Position numbers and translations under genes: made by a program. A stretch of DNA of 64,000 nucleotides. It comes from Spirosoma arboris (GTDB lineage Bacteria; Bacteroidota; Bacteroidia; Cytophagales; Spirosomataceae). Under the pieces are notes generated by a model that saw only the letters and a program-made list of their open reading frames with translations, had not been told where the DNA came from and did no database searches. The first letter of the stretch is position 1; each line of letters starts with the position of its first letter. Below, one piece after another: positions 62,701 to 64,000 of the stretch. The stretch is taken from NCBI RefSeq assembly GCF_009754945.1, contig NZ_WPIN01000007.1:310001-374000 (forward strand), read 5' to 3'.

Positions 62701-64000
62701 AGACGAAATCCATCGACTATCCCGGTGGCACGAAGATCGTGTGGCAACTGGACAATCGGGAACGGCTAATCGAAGTCAGAAGAAATAGTACGCTACTGGC
62801 TGGCTTGCAATATGACGGGGCAGATCGGCTCACAAAAAAAACGTTTTCAAACGGCACGACTGCTAATTACGGCTACGATGCCATGAGCAACCTGCTTAGT
62901 CTGACAGCCACTCCTGCTACGCAACTCAATATTCGGTATCAGTACGATCCCTCTGACCAGCGAATACTAACCGAACGTTTACACAAGCCAACACGCTCGG
63001 AGAAATACGGGTATGATGCTACGTTTCAGTTGAAGGACTTTGCTACGGGGCAGTACAGCAATAACCAGTTAACGCCATCCATATCGTATCAATATGCCTA
63101 CGATGCGCTGGGTAACCGTACCATGGCAAAAGAAGGTTCAACAGAGAAAACCTATACCGCAAATTACGTCAATCAATATACGGGTATTAAGACCAACGGA
63201 AGCAATGCTCCGCCTACCTACGATAAAAACGGCAACCTGGTTAGTGACGGCAGCAACACCTACGAATACGATCCTGAAAACCGTTTACTCTCGATCCAGA
63301 ATGGCACCACAAAAGTCGCCTATACCTACGATGCCCTGGGCCGACGAGTTAGCCGGACACTAGGCGGAACCACCACCCGCTATTATTACGATCTGGACAA
63401 CGTCATTGAAGAAAATACCAACGGCATAATTAAAAGCCTTATTTACGGCTCGGAGATTGACCAGATCCTCTACGTCAACGTTGGCAGCAATGATTACTAT
63501 TATCAGACCGATGATTTAAACTCAGTACAGGCAATTACTGGTGCTTCAGGCAATCTGCTAGAATACTATACGTACGATCCATTTGGCGCTCCTCATATAT
63601 TCAATGCAGCAGATGTTGAATTAACGATTTCTACTCTCAATAATCTGTTATACACCGGCAGACCTTACGAGTTTACGTTCAAAACCTATAACTACCGCAA
63701 TCGGGAGTTAAATCCGACGCTGGGGCGCTTTGCCCAACGAGATCCATTTGAATATGTTGATGGGCTTAATAACTATTCTTATGTAAATAATAATGTAACT
63801 AATGCAATTGATCCGTTGGGATTAGTGAATTGGAGTGGTGTTGGAAGTGCAGTTGGTGGAATAGTTTGGAGTGGAATTGGTGCTGCCACCGGAGTTGGAT
63901 TGAGTAGTACAGGTTTAGGTGCCATTGTTGGGGTTCCTTTAGCTGGTGTTTCAGGCTATGAACTGGGAGCGAATCTTGGCAATCTTTGGGATGCTCTCAA
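59715..64000 (+). CDS. RHS/YD-repeat protein, polymorphic-toxin type (3' end outside window)
   Basis: At least 1428 residues. A signal peptide (IRLLFFLLLILTGSSGQ) is followed by an RHS N-terminal region (IPGQGLPIDITFSYNA, WGMGKGWTFTYN). Dozens of YD repeats of the form YTYDxxGNxxxxxDxxGNxT run from about residue 190 to 1200. The RHS core LNPTLGRFAQRDP near residue 1335 ends at IDPLGL. After the core comes a Gly/hydrophobic stretch (SGVGSAVGGIVWSGIGAATG) like the pre-toxin linkers of polymorphic toxins, and the frame is still open at the window end. The toxic tip, if any, and its immunity gene lie beyond. Confidence 0.88.
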   Translation, partial: MIRLLFFLLLILTGSSGQFLSAQNRIRPTVPVPNGFEINSYTGNLYHRRTDLNIPGQGLPIDITFSYNATRRSRNWGMGKGWTFTYNMAYYTDNASIWIERADGRRDFYQKSGSAYVSPTGIYDALKEYEAGKFYVQTKDGLRYYFENATHKRLTRLQDANGNQISLTYTDTLLTKLTHSSGHILNFSWTSGRLTEIKDNTCSPERKIAYQYDSYGNPSQVTNPIGDFVKYYADSTARLVGYTDEGGNNMSIFYNRNGAVSKVVSCATSHTFSYVPRQLKTFVAEQVNGQTVVTTYAFDDKGRVTSKHGNCCGFNLEYSYDTNNNASRLTDGNKKSTVYTYDSNGNVLKEIDPAGNITTYTYEPAFNKVTSLTDKSGNATTFKYDARGNLIEIDKPLGVTEKSTYDTKGNRLSYTNPTNFTTVYAYDSNGNLTRLTDPEGGIRTYTYDCYGNQLTETDPENHTTTYQYNALNQRIKMTDALGQVTTYTYNKLRLLASETNALGKTTSYTYDGLGRRIKTTLPLGNATSTEYDEQGNVTKEIDGKGNSTIYTYNSRKQPLSITDALGNTIYYEYDDAGNKVSETDKNGNTTRFTYDDLYRLVKVTDALGGATTYSYNAIGNRTAEIDANGNTTAYSYDALQRLTKSTDALNYSEQYTYDAIGNRLTVKDKNGNVTTTTYDKLNRRKTISNALGGVTSFTYNSTGRIIVEKDPLNRTTSYAYDALSRLVKITNALNEATAYTYDAIGNEKTITYPNGKAETNTYDDNSQLLTTTDQIGTVIVYTYDSNGNIITEKDGNGNTTSFQFDALNQLIKTTYPNQTTTQIAYDTNGNKIKETDQKGNVTLFTYDKLNRTTSITDPLGHNNRFAYDTQGNLINVIDGKGNTTSYTYDNRTKLTLQTYADGSTKRFAYDAQGSLAEKTTGIGTKIQYKYDALNRLIERQYPGNVTETLDYDAAGYLVKATNTNATITLSYDAAGRLLREDNNGKATTYAYNTSGKTKSIDYPGGTKIVWQLDNRERLIEVRRNSTLLAGLQYDGADRLTKKTFSNGTTANYGYDAMSNLLSLTATPATQLNIRYQYDPSDQRILTERLHKPTRSEKYGYDATFQLKDFATGQYSNNQLTPSISYQYAYDALGNRTMAKEGSTEKTYTANYVNQYTGIKTNGSNAPPTYDKNGNLVSDGSNTYEYDPENRLLSIQNGTTKVAYTYDALGRRVSRTLGGTTTRYYYDLDNVIEENTNGIIKSLIYGSEIDQILYVNVGSNDYYYQTDDLNSVQAITGASGNLLEYYTYDPFGAPHIFNAADVELTISTLNNLLYTGRPYEFTFKTYNYRNRELNPTLGRFAQRDPFEYVDGLNNYSYVNNNVTNAIDPLGLVNWSGVGSAVGGIVWSGIGAATGVGLSSTGLGAIVGVPLAGVSGYELGANLGNLWDAL

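Noticed and set aside
53561..63800. CRISPR-like repetition
   Set aside because: The repeats are in-frame protein repeats (CARDB-like and YD) with no constant direct repeat and unique spacer pattern; no cas genes.

Overview
The window reads as a chromosome segment of a Bacteroidota bacterium, most like the Cytophagales and in particular Spirosoma-type genomes. The basis is roughly 50% GC, TAnnTTTG-type -7 promoter boxes (a complete TTG-N19-TActTTTG promoter precedes the tRNA-Phe), weak Shine-Dalgarno use, and many secreted or lipid-anchored proteins of Bacteroidota families. The genus is an inference.

Region 1 (1-32182) looks like ordinary chromosome. It starts with a catabolic cluster: YhcH-type cupin, D-2-hydroxyacid dehydrogenase, Zn alcohol dehydrogenase, semialdehyde dehydrogenase, MFS carrier and malate synthase, plausibly feeding C2/glyoxylate-type carbon into malate. 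Then come an arsenic operon (arsR, a DUF6428-like gene, arsC, arsN2, acr3) with two copies of the same near-palindromic operator, a class IV aminotransferase, bioF-bioD, assorted oxidoreductases and acetyltransferases, ybeY, a deacetylase, a C-N hydrolase, two Tat-exported ferritin-like proteins, a PfkB kinase, cysS, an M28 peptidase/cyclase lipoprotein, nadD, gmk, an ECF sigma/anti-sigma pair and a pair of Fe-S (heterodisulfide reductase-like) proteins. It ends at tRNA-Phe.

Region 2 (about 32.2-52 kb) is an integrative mobilizable element. It has a VirD4-type coupling protein, a membrane protein and a MobF relaxase-helicase with an oriT-like inverted repeat upstream, but no type IV secretion channel. 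Cargo includes two single-domain response regulators, small unknown proteins and a Fic protein with clustered operators. A minus-strand block follows: DUF736-like protein, ArdC-type antirestriction protein, broken radC, primase-like toprim protein, HTH/excisionase-like protein and broken DUF2958. A large serine recombinase lies near the right end. Several genes are decaying.

The most unusual content of the island is two families of roughly 145-200 nt structured elements, E1 and E2. They lie directly upstream of the DUF736-like, ArdC and DUF2958 genes. The copies differ in sequence but keep their helices through compensatory changes. They may be single-strand promoters, regulatory leaders or small RNAs. 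A 29-nt inverted repeat is also scattered through the island.

Region 3 (52.4-64 kb) is a tight run of three secreted proteins: a beta-helix-like protein, a 2043-residue protein with five DPGFG repeats and eight CARDB-like repeats, and a very large RHS/YD-repeat protein. The RHS protein is cut by the window edge just after its core domain, where a variable, often toxic, tip normally begins.
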